Shown piece by piece: positions 26,670 through 38,859 of a stretch of 64,000 bases of DNA. Under the pieces are notes generated by a model. It was given only the letters and a program-made list of their open reading frames with translations. It did no database searches and had not been told where the DNA came from. Made by a program: the position numbers and the translations under genes. Numbering within the stretch: the first letter of the stretch is position 1; each line of letters starts with the position of its first letter. The DNA is from Anaerostipes caccae L1-92. Lineage in GTDB: Bacteria; Bacillota; Clostridia; Lachnospirales; Lachnospiraceae. The stretch spans positions 1,367,501 through 1,431,500 of the forward strand of contig NZ_AP023027.1 of assembly GCF_014467075.1 (NCBI RefSeq), read 5' to 3'.

Positions 26670-27350
26670 ATGGTGAAAAAAAGATGGATGGCAATCGTTC
26701 TTATGGCAGTGCTCATTTGGAATATGGCAGGAACAAATTTAGAAACCCGAACGGCCTATGCAGCGTCTAAACAGACAATATGGCAAAAAAAGTTCAGTCA
26801 GTACCGGTATAACAAGTCAGTAAACCAGCTGATTTTTGTGAAATACAAAAAGAAATCAAAAGCAACTGTCTATATGTATCAAAAAAGAGATCATAAATGG
26901 AAGCGCATTTTGAAATGTAAAGGTTATGTAGGGAAAAAAGGAATCCACAAGAAGAGGGAAGGAGATCTGAAGACACCTTCCGGCACTTTTGGATTCACAG
27001 GTGCTTTTGGGATCAAAAAAAATCCGGGTGCAAAGATGAATTATACCAGAGTCAATAAGTACCTCTACTGGTGCGGGGATAAAAAATATTATAATCGGCT
27101 GATAGACGTGAGAAAAAAGAAGCACCGCTGCCGCGGAGAGCATCTGATTGACTATAAACCACATTATTATTATGGAATGTTTCTTAATTATAATCCAAAA
27201 CATAAATATAAAAAAGGATCTGCAATATTTCTCCACTGTAAAGGAAAGAAGCCGTACACGGCAGGATGTATTGCAGTAAGCCGGAAGAACATGAAGAAGA
27301 TCATAAAAAATGCGGAATCTGGGGCAAGGATCTGCATTTACCGAAAATAA
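26670..27350 (+). CDS. secreted L,D-transpeptidase (YkuD domain)
   Basis: A 226-residue exported protein. The signal sequence ends near TAYAA (about residue 31). The YkuD catalytic domain has the motif HCKGKKPYTAGCIAVS (about 187-202) with the nucleophile Cys and upstream His. The domain makes or exchanges 3-3 peptidoglycan crosslinks, or attaches proteins. The chain is very basic (many KK and KY pairs), suggesting wall binding. The start at 26670 follows GGGAGGGG. A TATAAT-like -10 is at 26642-26647. Confidence 0.9.
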   Translation: MVKKRWMAIVLMAVLIWNMAGTNLETRTAYAASKQTIWQKKFSQYRYNKSVNQLIFVKYKKKSKATVYMYQKRDHKWKRILKCKGYVGKKGIHKKREGDLKTPSGTFGFTGAFGIKKNPGAKMNYTRVNKYLYWCGDKKYYNRLIDVRKKKHRCRGEHLIDYKPHYYYGMFLNYNPKHKYKKGSAIFLHCKGKKPYTAGCIAVSRKNMKKIIKNAESGARICIYRK

Positions 27351-27378
27351 AACTGAAAGTTACCAGGAGGAAAGACAA

Positions 27379-28248
27379 ATGGAATATGAAGGAATGGTGT
27401 ACAGACCGCCCAGTGAGGCATACAGTCTGATCATACAAGTGACCATCGGATGCAGCCAGAATGACTGTATCTTCTGTAATATGTACAAAGAAAAAAGATT
27501 CAGGATGAGGCCGCTTCAGGATGTTCTGGCCGATTTCAGGGAGGCAAGAGAGTACTACAATTCAATCGGAAAGATTTTTCTCGCAGACGGAGATGCCCTG
27601 ATTTGTAAAAATGAATATCTGAACGAGATTCTTAAATATATTCGTGAAGAAATTCCGGAATGCCGGCAGGTCACCTGCTATGCTTCCCCTAAGAGTGTCA
27701 TGATTAAAACAAAGGAGGAACTTCGGGAACTGAGAGAAAACGGCCTGGATATGGTATACATGGGCCTGGAATCGGGAAATGCCCAGGTGCTTAAGTTCAT
27801 GAAAAAGGGAGCCACGCCGGATGAGATGATACAGTCTGCATCCAAGATAAAACAGGCGGGTATCCGGCTGTCAGTGACGGCTATTTCGGGGCTGGGAGGA
27901 AAAAAGCTGTGGATGGAGCATGCGGTTGATACAGGGAAAGTTTTTTCTGCAATGAAACCGGATTATATAGGCCTGCTGACATTGATGATAGAACCCGGAC
28001 TTCCGCTGGAAGAAAAGATCAGAAGCGGAGAGTTTGAACTGATCACTCCCTATGATAATCTGAAAGAGACAAAATTGATGCTGGAACATATGGACTGTCC
28101 GGGATGTATCTTCCGGTCCAACCATGCGTCCAATTATGTCAATTTGAGAGGAACCTTGAATGAAGACAGGGATAAAATGATCGCGAAGCTAGATGAGGCG
28201 ATACAGGGCAATCTGCATTTGAAAGAAGAATGGATGAGAGGATTTTAA
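27379..28248 (+). CDS. radical SAM protein
   Basis: A 289-residue radical SAM enzyme. The iron-sulfur motif is CSQNDCIFCNMY (about residue 26), a C-x4-C-x2-C variant. Further blocks are FLADGDAL (about 74), YMGLESGN (about 129) and a terminal CPGCIFRSNHASNY region (about 240). It reduces S-adenosylmethionine to start radical chemistry; substrate unknown. The start at 27379 is chosen for the AGGAGG site 8-9 bases upstream. Monocistronic-looking, ending at a strong bidirectional terminator. Confidence 0.9.
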   Translation: MEYEGMVYRPPSEAYSLIIQVTIGCSQNDCIFCNMYKEKRFRMRPLQDVLADFREAREYYNSIGKIFLADGDALICKNEYLNEILKYIREEIPECRQVTCYASPKSVMIKTKEELRELRENGLDMVYMGLESGNAQVLKFMKKGATPDEMIQSASKIKQAGIRLSVTAISGLGGKKLWMEHAVDTGKVFSAMKPDYIGLLTLMIEPGLPLEEKIRSGEFELITPYDNLKETKLMLEHMDCPGCIFRSNHASNYVNLRGTLNEDRDKMIAKLDEAIQGNLHLKEEWMRGF

Positions 28249-28263
28249 ATTCTTCAGTGACAG

Positions 28264-28309
28264 AAAAAAGAAGGAAAGTGTAATTACATGTACATTTTCC
28301 TTCTTTTTT
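28264..28309. terminator. bidirectional terminator
   Basis: AAAAGAAGGAAAGTGTA pairs with TACATTTTCCTTCTTTT with one mismatch, flanked by A and T runs. It separates the radical SAM gene from the convergent phosphatase gene. Confidence 0.9.
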
Positions 28310-28313
28310 TATA

Positions 28314-29123
28314 TTAAAGCTCAATAAATTCCGGTGACTGGTTCTGGAAAACGGTATAGAACCGGAAGCCGAGAGAAGTGAGGAGTTCCCGGAGCTTTGG
28401 AAAGTCGTATGCCATATGCTCCGGACAGTGTCCGTCAGAGCCGATCGTCAGAATCTCTCCCCCCAGTTCCAAATAGCGTTTGAGAATATCTGGATGGGGG
28501 TTCGGATATCCAAGACCATACTTATATCCGCCGGTGTTGACCTCGATCCCTTTTCCGTCTTCTATGATGGTTTTTAAAATTTCTTCGATCAAATCGGCGT
28601 AATCCTGATAGATAAACTGATAGTTTTTATCGGGACAATAGCGCACGGCATAGTCCAGATGACCATATACGCAGTAGTCATGATAGACTTTGACATTCTG
28701 GAGTATCACCTCTAAATATCTTAAAAGACCTTTTTTTCCAGGATATGTTTCAAAATATATAGGTTCATATGGATCCATTTGGTCAACAATATGAGTAGAA
28801 CCGATGATGAAATCAAAATCATCAGAGCGGGCAAAATCCCGGCATTTGTCATAAGTTGTCGGCATCAGTCCGATTTCGGCGCCGAATAAAATCTTTATCC
28901 GGTCATTGTATTTGTCTTTTAATGATAATAATTCAGATTTATATGAGGGTAGATCCACCAGAAAATCAAAATTTTCTTTATTTTCAGGATAACCGTAATC
29001 CTGATGTTCTGTAAAACAGATTTTGGTGAGACCAAGGTCTATGGCTTTTAAGATCATGGATTCCATTGAAGCCTGTGAGTCAGAAGAGTGACTGGTATGT
29101 AAATGAAAGTCTGAATGAATCAT
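28314..29123 (-). CDS. HisJ-type histidinol-phosphatase (PHP superfamily)
   Basis: A 269-residue PHP-domain phosphatase. Metal-binding motifs: SDFHLHTSHSSDS (about 4), FTEHQDYG (about 37), FGAEIGL (about 80), IGSTHIVD (about 107), YGHLDYAVRY (about 158) and GSDGHCPEH (about 228). Members dephosphorylate histidinol phosphate in histidine synthesis, but other small phosphates are possible. No other his gene is in the window, so the pathway role is not confirmed by context. Confidence 0.88.
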   Translation of the reverse strand: MIHSDFHLHTSHSSDSQASMESMILKAIDLGLTKICFTEHQDYGYPENKENFDFLVDLPSYKSELLSLKDKYNDRIKILFGAEIGLMPTTYDKCRDFARSDDFDFIIGSTHIVDQMDPYEPIYFETYPGKKGLLRYLEVILQNVKVYHDYCVYGHLDYAVRYCPDKNYQFIYQDYADLIEEILKTIIEDGKGIEVNTGGYKYGLGYPNPHPDILKRYLELGGEILTIGSDGHCPEHMAYDFPKLRELLTSLGFRFYTVFQNQSPEFIEL

Positions 29124-29281
29124 GGCGTCTCCTTTATATTTAAAAATATGATTGGTTTTAATCTTATTATATATAATTATTAAAAAAAATACATGAAAAT
29201 CAGATAAGTTACAAAAGTTTTACTTTAAATGAACAATTACCTTATGTTAAACTAAAGATGTTTAATACAGGAGGAAAAAAA

Positions 29282-30955
29282 ATGAGTACATTAGATCATC
29301 TGGGGAACCTGTTTGCCTTTGCCGGCGGATTAGGTATGTTTCTCTATGGAATGAATGTGATGGCGGACGGACTGCAGAAGACTGCCGGCAATAAGATGCG
29401 GCAGCTGCTGGGATATCTGACCAACAACCGCTTCTTAGGAGTTTTAGTGGGAGCTTTGGTCACTGCCATCATCCAGAGCAGTTCGGCAACTACCGTTATG
29501 GTCGTAGGTTTTGTGAATGCAGGCATCATGAACCTTACCCAGGCAGCAGGCGTTATTATGGGTGCGAACGTCGGAACTACGATCACCGCATGGCTTGTAT
29601 CGGCAAATGAATGGGCAGGGGCGCTGAAACCTGAATTTTTTGCACCGCTGATTTTAGCCATCGGAGCATTTATTGTAACTTTTTCAAATAAACAAAAGTT
29701 AAACCAGAAGGCAGAGATTGCCGTAGGTTTCGGTGTTCTCTTCATCGGACTCTCTTTTATGTCCAGTTCCATCGGGGTATATCAGAGCAGCCCTATTTTC
29801 GCAAAGGCTTTTGAAGTTCTCGGGGGGAATCCTATTTTAGGAATTCTTGTAGGAGCTGTCGTTACAGCGATCATTCAGAGTTCTTCCGCATCCGTGGGTA
29901 TTCTCCAGACACTTGCCATGAAGGGCATTGTAAACTGGCGCTCCGCCGTTTTTATTACGCTGGGGCAGAATATCGGTACATGTATCACGGCTCTTTTATC
30001 CAGTGCGGGAGCAAATAAAACCGCAAAAAGGGCGGCGGTGATCCATTTATCTTTTAACATCATCGGAGCTGCTATCTATGGAATTATCATGACCATTTTC
30101 TTCGGCGTGTTTGACCATTTGGCCATGCAGCATATTTCGAGTACGGAGATCTCTATTTTCCATTCTATCTTCAATGTATCAGTTACCGTACTGCTGTTCC
30201 CGTTCGCCAATGTATTGGTGAAACTGTCAGGACTGATTATCCATGAAGAGCCGGAAGATGAGGAAGACGAGGAAGTAGAAGAGATGGTGCTGCGCCACCT
30301 GGATCCGCGTATCTTAGAAACTCCTTCTTTTGCGGTGGAAAACGCAGTCAAAGAAGTAGTGCGCATGGGTGACATCGTTCTGAAGAATATGAAGCGTGTT
30401 ACAAAGGAAGCTATGAATCCGCAGCCGAGTGAGAAACAGCTGGACAAGGTGTTCAGGGATGAAAAGGTCATCAATCATTTAGAAACTATGATCACCGGAT
30501 ATCTTGTGAAGATCAGCAATCTGGCGCTGACGGAGAAACAGAGTAAAATTGTCACGGATTTATTCTACACTATATCGGATATTGAAAGAGCGGGAGATCA
30601 CGTAGAGAATATTGCTGAATTTATGCAGACGAAGCATGACGACAAAATTGCATTTTCTGATCTGGCAAAGGACGAATTGCACAAAATGACGGCACAGGTC
30701 ATTAAAACATTTGATTATGCCATCAGAGCGATTGAGAAAGATGATGTGGAAATTGCAAAACAGGCCATTCAGGGAGAGGAAGAAGTAGACAGAATAGAAA
30801 AACAGTACCGGAAACAGCATATTAAACGGCTGGAACGGGAATCCTGCCTGCCGGAGGCTGGTGTGATCTATATTGATATGATGACAAGTCTGGAGCGTAT
30901 TTCTGACTATGCAGACAATATTGCCAATTATATCATTGATGAGAATGAGAAATAA
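29282..30955 (+). CDS. Na+/phosphate cotransporter family protein with PhoU-like domain
   Basis: A 557-residue NptA/YjbB-type transporter. The membrane part (1-315) contains the two inverted-repeat signatures TAIIQSSSATTVM (about 61) and TAIIQSSSASVG (about 197). A cytosolic PhoU-like helical domain follows (about 340-557), with SDIERAGDHVENIAEF (about 430) and SLERISDYADNIANY near the end. It exports or imports phosphate with sodium. The start at 29282 follows AGGAGG. Neighbours gap onward are separate. Confidence 0.9.
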   Translation: MSTLDHLGNLFAFAGGLGMFLYGMNVMADGLQKTAGNKMRQLLGYLTNNRFLGVLVGALVTAIIQSSSATTVMVVGFVNAGIMNLTQAAGVIMGANVGTTITAWLVSANEWAGALKPEFFAPLILAIGAFIVTFSNKQKLNQKAEIAVGFGVLFIGLSFMSSSIGVYQSSPIFAKAFEVLGGNPILGILVGAVVTAIIQSSSASVGILQTLAMKGIVNWRSAVFITLGQNIGTCITALLSSAGANKTAKRAAVIHLSFNIIGAAIYGIIMTIFFGVFDHLAMQHISSTEISIFHSIFNVSVTVLLFPFANVLVKLSGLIIHEEPEDEEDEEVEEMVLRHLDPRILETPSFAVENAVKEVVRMGDIVLKNMKRVTKEAMNPQPSEKQLDKVFRDEKVINHLETMITGYLVKISNLALTEKQSKIVTDLFYTISDIERAGDHVENIAEFMQTKHDDKIAFSDLAKDELHKMTAQVIKTFDYAIRAIEKDDVEIAKQAIQGEEEVDRIEKQYRKQHIKRLERESCLPEAGVIYIDMMTSLERISDYADNIANYIIDENEK

Positions 30956-31018
30956 AGCTTTTGGTAATCTTGTACAAAGATATGATTTTGTATACATGAG
31001 AGAAATGCTAAAATAGAC

Positions 31019-32141
<1,123 letters not shown>

Positions 32142-32197
32142 TTATCAGCACTGTGGATGCGGACAAGCTTCGCGATTCAGTGCAGTTATAAAGACTC

Positions 32198-32241
32198 AAA
32201 CGGGTCCGGTCTTTTTGGACCGGACCCGTTTCTTGTATTTT
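32198..32241 (+). terminator. terminator after gap
   Basis: AAACGGGTCCGGTC pairs with GACCGGACCCGTTT (loop TTTTTG-like), then a T-rich tail. A second hairpin, GCACTG/CAGTGC (32148-32183), precedes it. Confidence 0.9.
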
Positions 32242-32306
32242 AAGAAAGCGATCCGACAGGATAGGCATTCGATTTAATCCTATAAGAAATCCCAGGAGGA
32301 AAGAAC

Positions 32307-33500
32307 ATGTTAAACAAAAAATCAGTAGATGATATCAACGTAAAAGGAAAGAAAGTCTTAGTGCGCTGTGACTTCAACGTTCCGCTTCAGGACGGGAAGA
32401 TCACAGATGAAAACCGTTTGGTTGCGGCCCTTCCTACATTAAAGAAGTTAATCGCAGACGGCGGAAAACTCATTCTCTGCTCTCATTTAGGAAAGCCGAA
32501 AGGAGAGCCAAAACCGGAATTATCTCTTGCACCGGTAGCAGCACGTTTGAGTGAGTTATTAGGTCAGGAAGTAAAGTTTGCAGCAGACGATAACGTTGTA
32601 GGACCGAATGCGAAAGCAGCGGCAGATGCAATGCAGGACGGAGATGTCATTTTACTCCAGAATACACGTTACAGAGCAGAAGAGACAAAGAATGGGGAAG
32701 AATTCAGCAAAGAACTTGCAGGCCTCTGCGATGTATTTGTAAATGATGCTTTTGGAACTGCTCACAGAGCTCACTGTTCTAACGTGGGAGTTACACAGTT
32801 CGTAGACACTGCAGTTGTAGGATACTTAATGCAGAAAGAGATCGATTTCTTAGGAAATGCAGTCAACAATCCGGAACGCCCTATGGTAGCGATTTTAGGA
32901 GGAGCCAAGGTTTCCTCTAAAATTTCTGTTATCAACAATCTTTTAGACAAGGTTGATACACTGATCATTGGCGGCGGTATGGCTTATACATTCATGAAAG
33001 CATTGGGAGAAGAAGTCGGAGATTCCTTACTGGAAGCTGACTACTTAGACTATGCAAAAGAAATGATGGATAAAGCAAAAGAAAAAGGTGTGAACCTGCT
33101 GATCCCTGTTGATACCGTAGTTGCTGATGACTTCTCCAATGACGCCAACATCAAGACCGTAGAGAGAGGCGGAATTGAAGCAGGATGGCAGGGACTTGAC
33201 ATCGGACCGAAGACAAGAGCATTATTTGCGGATGCCTTAAAAGATGCAAAGACAGTTGTATGGAACGGACCTATGGGATGTTTCGAGATGCCGAACTTTG
33301 CGGCAGGAACTGTGGCAGTTGCAGAGGCACTGGCTGAGATTGATGCTACAACGATCATCGGCGGAGGAGATTCCGCAGCAGCAGTAAACCAGCTTGGTTT
33401 CGGTGATAAGATGACACATATTTCCACAGGCGGCGGAGCATCTCTGGAATTCCTGGAAGGAAAAGAATTACCGGGTGTTGCAGCGGCAAATGATAAATAA
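32307..33500 (+). CDS. pgk: phosphoglycerate kinase
   Basis: A 397-residue [19 protein letters not shown] (about 19), [12 protein letters not shown] (about 61), GGAKVSSKI (about 194), WNGPMGCFE (about 318) and [13 protein letters not shown] (about 350, nucleotide site). Makes ATP from 1,3-bisphosphoglycerate. AGGAGG precedes the ATG. Followed 42 bases later by tpiA, probably one transcript. Confidence 0.98.
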   Translation: MLNKKSVDDINVKGKKVLVRCDFNVPLQDGKITDENRLVAALPTLKKLIADGGKLILCSHLGKPKGEPKPELSLAPVAARLSELLGQEVKFAADDNVVGPNAKAAADAMQDGDVILLQNTRYRAEETKNGEEFSKELAGLCDVFVNDAFGTAHRAHCSNVGVTQFVDTAVVGYLMQKEIDFLGNAVNNPERPMVAILGGAKVSSKISVINNLLDKVDTLIIGGGMAYTFMKALGEEVGDSLLEADYLDYAKEMMDKAKEKGVNLLIPVDTVVADDFSNDANIKTVERGGIEAGWQGLDIGPKTRALFADALKDAKTVVWNGPMGCFEMPNFAAGTVAVAEALAEIDATTIIGGGDSAAAVNQLGFGDKMTHISTGGGASLEFLEGKELPGVAAANDK

Positions 33501-33542
33501 GCTTTTTAACTATCAAGGAAAGTAATCGGAGGGTATACCATT

Positions 33543-34289
33543 ATGCGTAAAACAATCGTAGCAGGAAACTGGAAAATGAACAAAACACCTAGCGAGACAG
33601 TAGCTTTAGTAAATGAATTAAAGCCATTGGTAGCGAGTGAAACATCTGATGTAGTATTCTGCGTACCGGCAATCTGTATTCCGGCAGCGATCGAAGCTGC
33701 AAAAGGAAGCAACATCAACATCGGTGCTGAGAACATGTACTATGAAGAGAGCGGTGCTTACACAGGAGAGATCGCTCCAAACATGCTGACGGACTTAGGT
33801 GTAAAATATGTCATCATCGGACATTCAGAGAGAAGAGAATATTTCGCTGAGACAGATGAGACGGTTAATAAAAAAGTTTTAAAAGCTTTTGAACACGGAA
33901 TCACTCCGATCGTTTGCTGCGGAGAAACTCTTGCTCAGAGAGAACAGGGCGTAACCATTGACTTTGTTCGCCAGCAGATCAAGATTGCATTCCAGGGTGT
34001 GACTGCAGATCAGGCAAAGACTGCTGTTATCGCTTACGAGCCAATCTGGGCAATCGGTACAGGAAAAGTTGCAACAACAGAGCAGGCTCAGGAAGTTTGT
34101 AAAGCGATCCGTGAGTGTATCGCAGAAGTGTATGATCAGGCTACTGCTGACGCCATCCGCATCCAGTACGGCGGTTCAGTGTCTGCTGCAAGCGCACCGG
34201 AATTATTCGCACAGGACGACATCGACGGAGGATTAGTCGGAGGAGCTTCTTTAAAACCGGACTTTGGTAAGATCGTAAATTATAAGTAG
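33543..34289 (+). CDS. tpiA: triose-phosphate isomerase
   Basis: A 248-residue [12 protein letters not shown] (about 8, Lys site), [10 protein letters not shown] (about 95, catalytic His), [10 protein letters not shown] (about 165, catalytic Glu) and QYGGSVSA plus GGLVGGASL at the phosphate end. Interconverts DHAP and glyceraldehyde-3-P, so it also serves the DHAP made by the aldolase at 5227. Ends at a strong terminator. Confidence 0.98.
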   Translation: MRKTIVAGNWKMNKTPSETVALVNELKPLVASETSDVVFCVPAICIPAAIEAAKGSNINIGAENMYYEESGAYTGEIAPNMLTDLGVKYVIIGHSERREYFAETDETVNKKVLKAFEHGITPIVCCGETLAQREQGVTIDFVRQQIKIAFQGVTADQAKTAVIAYEPIWAIGTGKVATTEQAQEVCKAIRECIAEVYDQATADAIRIQYGGSVSAASAPELFAQDDIDGGLVGGASLKPDFGKIVNYK

Positions 34290-34295
34290 AGAGAT

Positions 34296-34334
34296 AAAGC
34301 TGCTGCAGAAATTATTTGCAGCAGCTTTTTGCTT
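34296..34334 (+). terminator. terminator after tpiA
   Basis: AAAGCTGCTGCA pairs with TGCAGCAGCTTT and is followed by TTG. It separates tpiA from the secreted protein gene. Confidence 0.9.
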
Positions 34335-34366
34335 TAAATTGGTTTAGAGAAAAGGGGAGTAAGATT

Positions 34367-35683
34367 ATGAAAAAGAGATATATAATAATGACATTTTTTT
34401 TGATGGCAGGCTTATTTAGTTGTCCTTCAATTTATGTCAAGAAAGTTGAAGCAAAGGGAAAGACTTATACAATCAGCCCAAATAAAATTCCAAAGTCCGT
34501 TAAAAAATCTTCTGCCTACAATAAAAACACCAGGAATTCTCTTCAGATACAATATTATTTAAAGAAACTGCAAAAAGGAGGTGGCAGACTGGTTCTGAAA
34601 AAGGGGACATATAAGATCTGTTCGACTCTCTTTGTACCATCGAATACAACAATAGAACTTAAAGAAGGTGCAGTACTAAAGAAAATAAACAAAGGTAAAA
34701 GCAATTATAAGCCTACGAAAAATATGTTTTTGCTCTGTTCCTATAAAAACAGAAATAAAACAAATGCATATAAAAAGTTTAACGGGCCCAAAAATATTAA
34801 ATTTATAGGTCACGGAAGTAAGTCGGTTATCGATTTATCTTATATAAAGGGGGCACATGGAGTATCTGGTTCACATAATCAGAATGTGACTTTTCAAAAT
34901 ATAACCTTCAAGGGACAGAATGGAGGACATTATATTGAGATCGCCGGAGTGAAAAATGTAACAGTAAAAGATAACAGATTTCTTTCTGCTAAATCCAGTA
35001 CAAGGAGTTCTGCATACAATAAAGAAGCAATTAATATCGATACACCAGATAAAGCCACCGGTGGATTTACACTTAAGTGGAGCAAAAAAGACCAGACTCC
35101 GAATGTAAATGTCATGATCACTAATAATGTATTTGACGGAGTGAATCGTGCAATCGGAACGCATAAATATTCACAAAAGAAAGACAAAAAAGGAAAATAT
35201 TCGAAGTCTTCGGTAAATGTTTATCATCAGAACATACAGATTAGAAATAATCAGTTTAAAAATATTTACGATAATGCTGTCTTTATGATGAATTGGGAAA
35301 ATACGACGATAGATTCAAATCAGTTTTCAAAAATTGGTATGAAAAATAAAAGAAATACGAATACGGCAAAACACGGTGTAGCAGGAGGAGGCGTCAAAAA
35401 GCTGACATTGACAAATAATCGTTTTATACAAGTGAGAAGCAGCGTTGTATATCTGAGGAGAACTGCGAATAACGGCTCAGGAAGTAAATATTATCCTCTT
35501 CTTGTTTATGTGACAAGTGCTGAACTGCAGAAGATGGGGAGCAATTCTGTTTTAAACTGCAGCAGAGATCCTATTTATCCGTCTTATGATATTCTGATGT
35601 TTAAAGGGGATGGTAATCGCTCCAGAGACAATGCTTACGGGATGAATTTAAAGAGTGGAAAAATAATAGCTGGGATAAAATAG
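34367..35683 (+). CDS. secreted right-handed beta-helix protein
   Basis: A 438-residue exported protein (signal sequence 1-29, ending near KVEAKG) with repeated short strands typical of a parallel beta-helix. Rungs are seen around NIKFIGHGSKSVIDL, NVTFQNITFKGQNGG, NVTVKDNRFLSA, NVMITNNVFDG, NIQIRNNQFKNIYDNAVF and LTLTNNRFIQVRSSVV, spaced about 22-30 residues. This fold is common in polysaccharide lyases and surface proteins. No lyase catalytic signature can be named with confidence. It is lysine-rich and AT-rich relative to the glycolysis genes on either side, with its own ribosome site (GGGGAG) and a terminator upstream. Confidence 0.75.
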   Translation: MKKRYIIMTFFLMAGLFSCPSIYVKKVEAKGKTYTISPNKIPKSVKKSSAYNKNTRNSLQIQYYLKKLQKGGGRLVLKKGTYKICSTLFVPSNTTIELKEGAVLKKINKGKSNYKPTKNMFLLCSYKNRNKTNAYKKFNGPKNIKFIGHGSKSVIDLSYIKGAHGVSGSHNQNVTFQNITFKGQNGGHYIEIAGVKNVTVKDNRFLSAKSSTRSSAYNKEAINIDTPDKATGGFTLKWSKKDQTPNVNVMITNNVFDGVNRAIGTHKYSQKKDKKGKYSKSSVNVYHQNIQIRNNQFKNIYDNAVFMMNWENTTIDSNQFSKIGMKNKRNTNTAKHGVAGGGVKKLTLTNNRFIQVRSSVVYLRRTANNGSGSKYYPLLVYVTSAELQKMGSNSVLNCSRDPIYPSYDILMFKGDGNRSRDNAYGMNLKSGKIIAGIK

Positions 35684-35783
35684 TCTATAGTCAGATTCAA
35701 TCTGTTATTGAATTTATAAAAAATAATCGTTATAATATTAACGGATTATAAATTGACAGCCAATGAAGATAAAGGAGATTATA

Positions 35784-37325
35784 ATGAGCAAGAAACCTAC
35801 CGTTTTAATGATTTTAGATGGTTACGGATTGAATGATAAGAAAGAAGGCAACGCGATTGCGGCAGCCAATACACCGGTCATGGACGAACTGATGAAGACA
35901 TGCCCGTTTGTTCCGGGAAATGCATCCGGCATGGCAGTAGGCCTTCCGGAAGGGCAGATGGGAAATTCTGAAGTGGGACACTTGAATATGGGTGCCGGAA
36001 GAATCGTATATCAGGAGCTGACAAGAATCACAAAAGAGATCCAGGATGGAGATTTCTTTGAGAACGAAGCGCTGCTCCAGGCAGTAGAAAACTGTAAGAA
36101 GAATGGAAGTGCACTTCATGCAATGGGATTAGTATCTGATGGCGGGGTACATAGCCACAATACACATCTGTATGGATTATTAGAACTCGCAAAGAGAAAT
36201 AATATTGAAAAAGTCTATGTACATGCATTCTTAGACGGACGTGATACAGCACCTACTTCCGGAAAAGGATTTGTAGAAGAGCTGGAAGCAAAGATGAAAG
36301 AGATCGGTGTAGGAAAGGTTGCCACTGTCTCCGGACGTTACTATGCAATGGACCGTGACAATCGCTGGGACCGTGTGGAGAAAGCATACAAAGCTCTTGT
36401 CATGGGAGAAGGTGTAATGAAAGACTCCGCCGTGGATGCCATCGCAGATTCCTACAAAGAAGAAGTGAACGATGAGTTCGTTCTGCCGACTGTTATTACT
36501 GAAAATGGAGAACCGACTGCCACGATCAAAGAAAATGATTCTGTCATCTTCTTTAACTTCCGCCCGGACCGGGCAAGAGAAATCACCAGGGCAATCTGTG
36601 ATGACAAATTTGACAGCTTTGAGCGTCCAAATGGTTACTTTAAGACAACTTATGTATGCTTTACAGAATACGATGCTACAATTCCAAATAAGCTGGTGGC
36701 ATTCCACAAAGTAGAGATTAAGAATACATTTGGTGAATTCCTGGCAGAACAGGGGTTAAAACAGCTTCGTCTGGCCGAGACAGAGAAGTATGCACACGTT
36801 ACCTTCTTCTTCAACGGAGGCGTAGAAGTTCCGAATGAAGGAGAGGAGAGAATCCTTGTGAAGTCACCGTCTGTGGCAACTTATGACCTGCAGCCGGAGA
36901 TGAGCGCCATGGAAGTGGGCAGCAAACTTGTGGAAGCTATCGAGTCTGACCAGTATGATGTGATCATCGTTAACTTTGCAAACCCGGATATGGTTGGACA
37001 CACCGGCATCTGTGATGCGGCAGTAAAAGCGATTGAGACTGTGGACGGATGTGTGGGCAGAGCGGTAGAAGCCATCAAAAAGACAGACGGACAGATGTTT
37101 ATCTGTGCTGACCACGGGAATGCAGAGCAGCTGGTGGATTATGTGACAGGAGCTCCGTTTACAGCCCATACAATCAACCAGGTACCGTTTATTTTAGTAA
37201 ATTATAAGGACGGTGTGAAATTGAGAGAGGGCGGATGCCTGGCGGATATCGCGCCGACGCTGATCGAAATGATGGGACTTGAGCAGCCGGAAGATATGAC
37301 CGGAAAATCTTTGTTAGTAAAATAA
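35784..37325 (+). CDS. gpmI: 2,3-bisphosphoglycerate-independent phosphoglycerate mutase
   Basis: A 513-residue manganese-dependent mutase: LMILDGYGLND (about 8), phosphoserine in NSEVGHLNMGAGR (about 60), SDGGVHSHNTHL (about 121), FNFRPDRAREITRA (about 255), NFANPDMVGHTG (about 398) and CADHGNAEQL (about 445). Converts 3-PG to 2-PG. The start at 35784 follows AAGGAG. Confidence 0.98.
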   Translation: MSKKPTVLMILDGYGLNDKKEGNAIAAANTPVMDELMKTCPFVPGNASGMAVGLPEGQMGNSEVGHLNMGAGRIVYQELTRITKEIQDGDFFENEALLQAVENCKKNGSALHAMGLVSDGGVHSHNTHLYGLLELAKRNNIEKVYVHAFLDGRDTAPTSGKGFVEELEAKMKEIGVGKVATVSGRYYAMDRDNRWDRVEKAYKALVMGEGVMKDSAVDAIADSYKEEVNDEFVLPTVITENGEPTATIKENDSVIFFNFRPDRAREITRAICDDKFDSFERPNGYFKTTYVCFTEYDATIPNKLVAFHKVEIKNTFGEFLAEQGLKQLRLAETEKYAHVTFFFNGGVEVPNEGEERILVKSPSVATYDLQPEMSAMEVGSKLVEAIESDQYDVIIVNFANPDMVGHTGICDAAVKAIETVDGCVGRAVEAIKKTDGQMFICADHGNAEQLVDYVTGAPFTAHTINQVPFILVNYKDGVKLREGGCLADIAPTLIEMMGLEQPEDMTGKSLLVK

Positions 37326-37339
37326 ATATTGATATAACG

Positions 37340-37377
37340 GAAAGCAGTATGTATTGAAAGCATACTGCTTTCTTTTT
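37340..37377 (+). terminator. terminator after gpmI
   Basis: GAAAGCAGTATG pairs with CATACTGCTTTC, followed by TTTTT. Confidence 0.9.
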
Positions 37378-37424
37378 GTATTTCAATGTATGGATTTTCA
37401 TCAATCTGGATAAAATACTACTAA

Positions 37425-38744
<1,320 letters not shown>

Positions 38745-38755
38745 AACAACAATAG

Positions 38756-38820
38756 TATACCCGCAGGGCACACCGTATTTTATACTCTTCGGGTGGACGC
38801 GCTTCGCGCGATAAGGTATA
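38756..38820. repeat. structured intergenic element after eno
   Basis: Outer TATACC (38756-38761) and GGTATA (38815-38820) enclose a GGGTG/CACACC-type pairing and a tight GCGCGCTTCGCGC hairpin. Its end (ATAAGGTAT) resembles ACAAGGTAT of the element at 50808-50843. No T run follows, so it is not a clear terminator. Confidence 0.45.
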
Positions 38821-38859
38821 ATAAAAGAAAAAAATATTTCATTGCGGGAGGGGCGGAAG

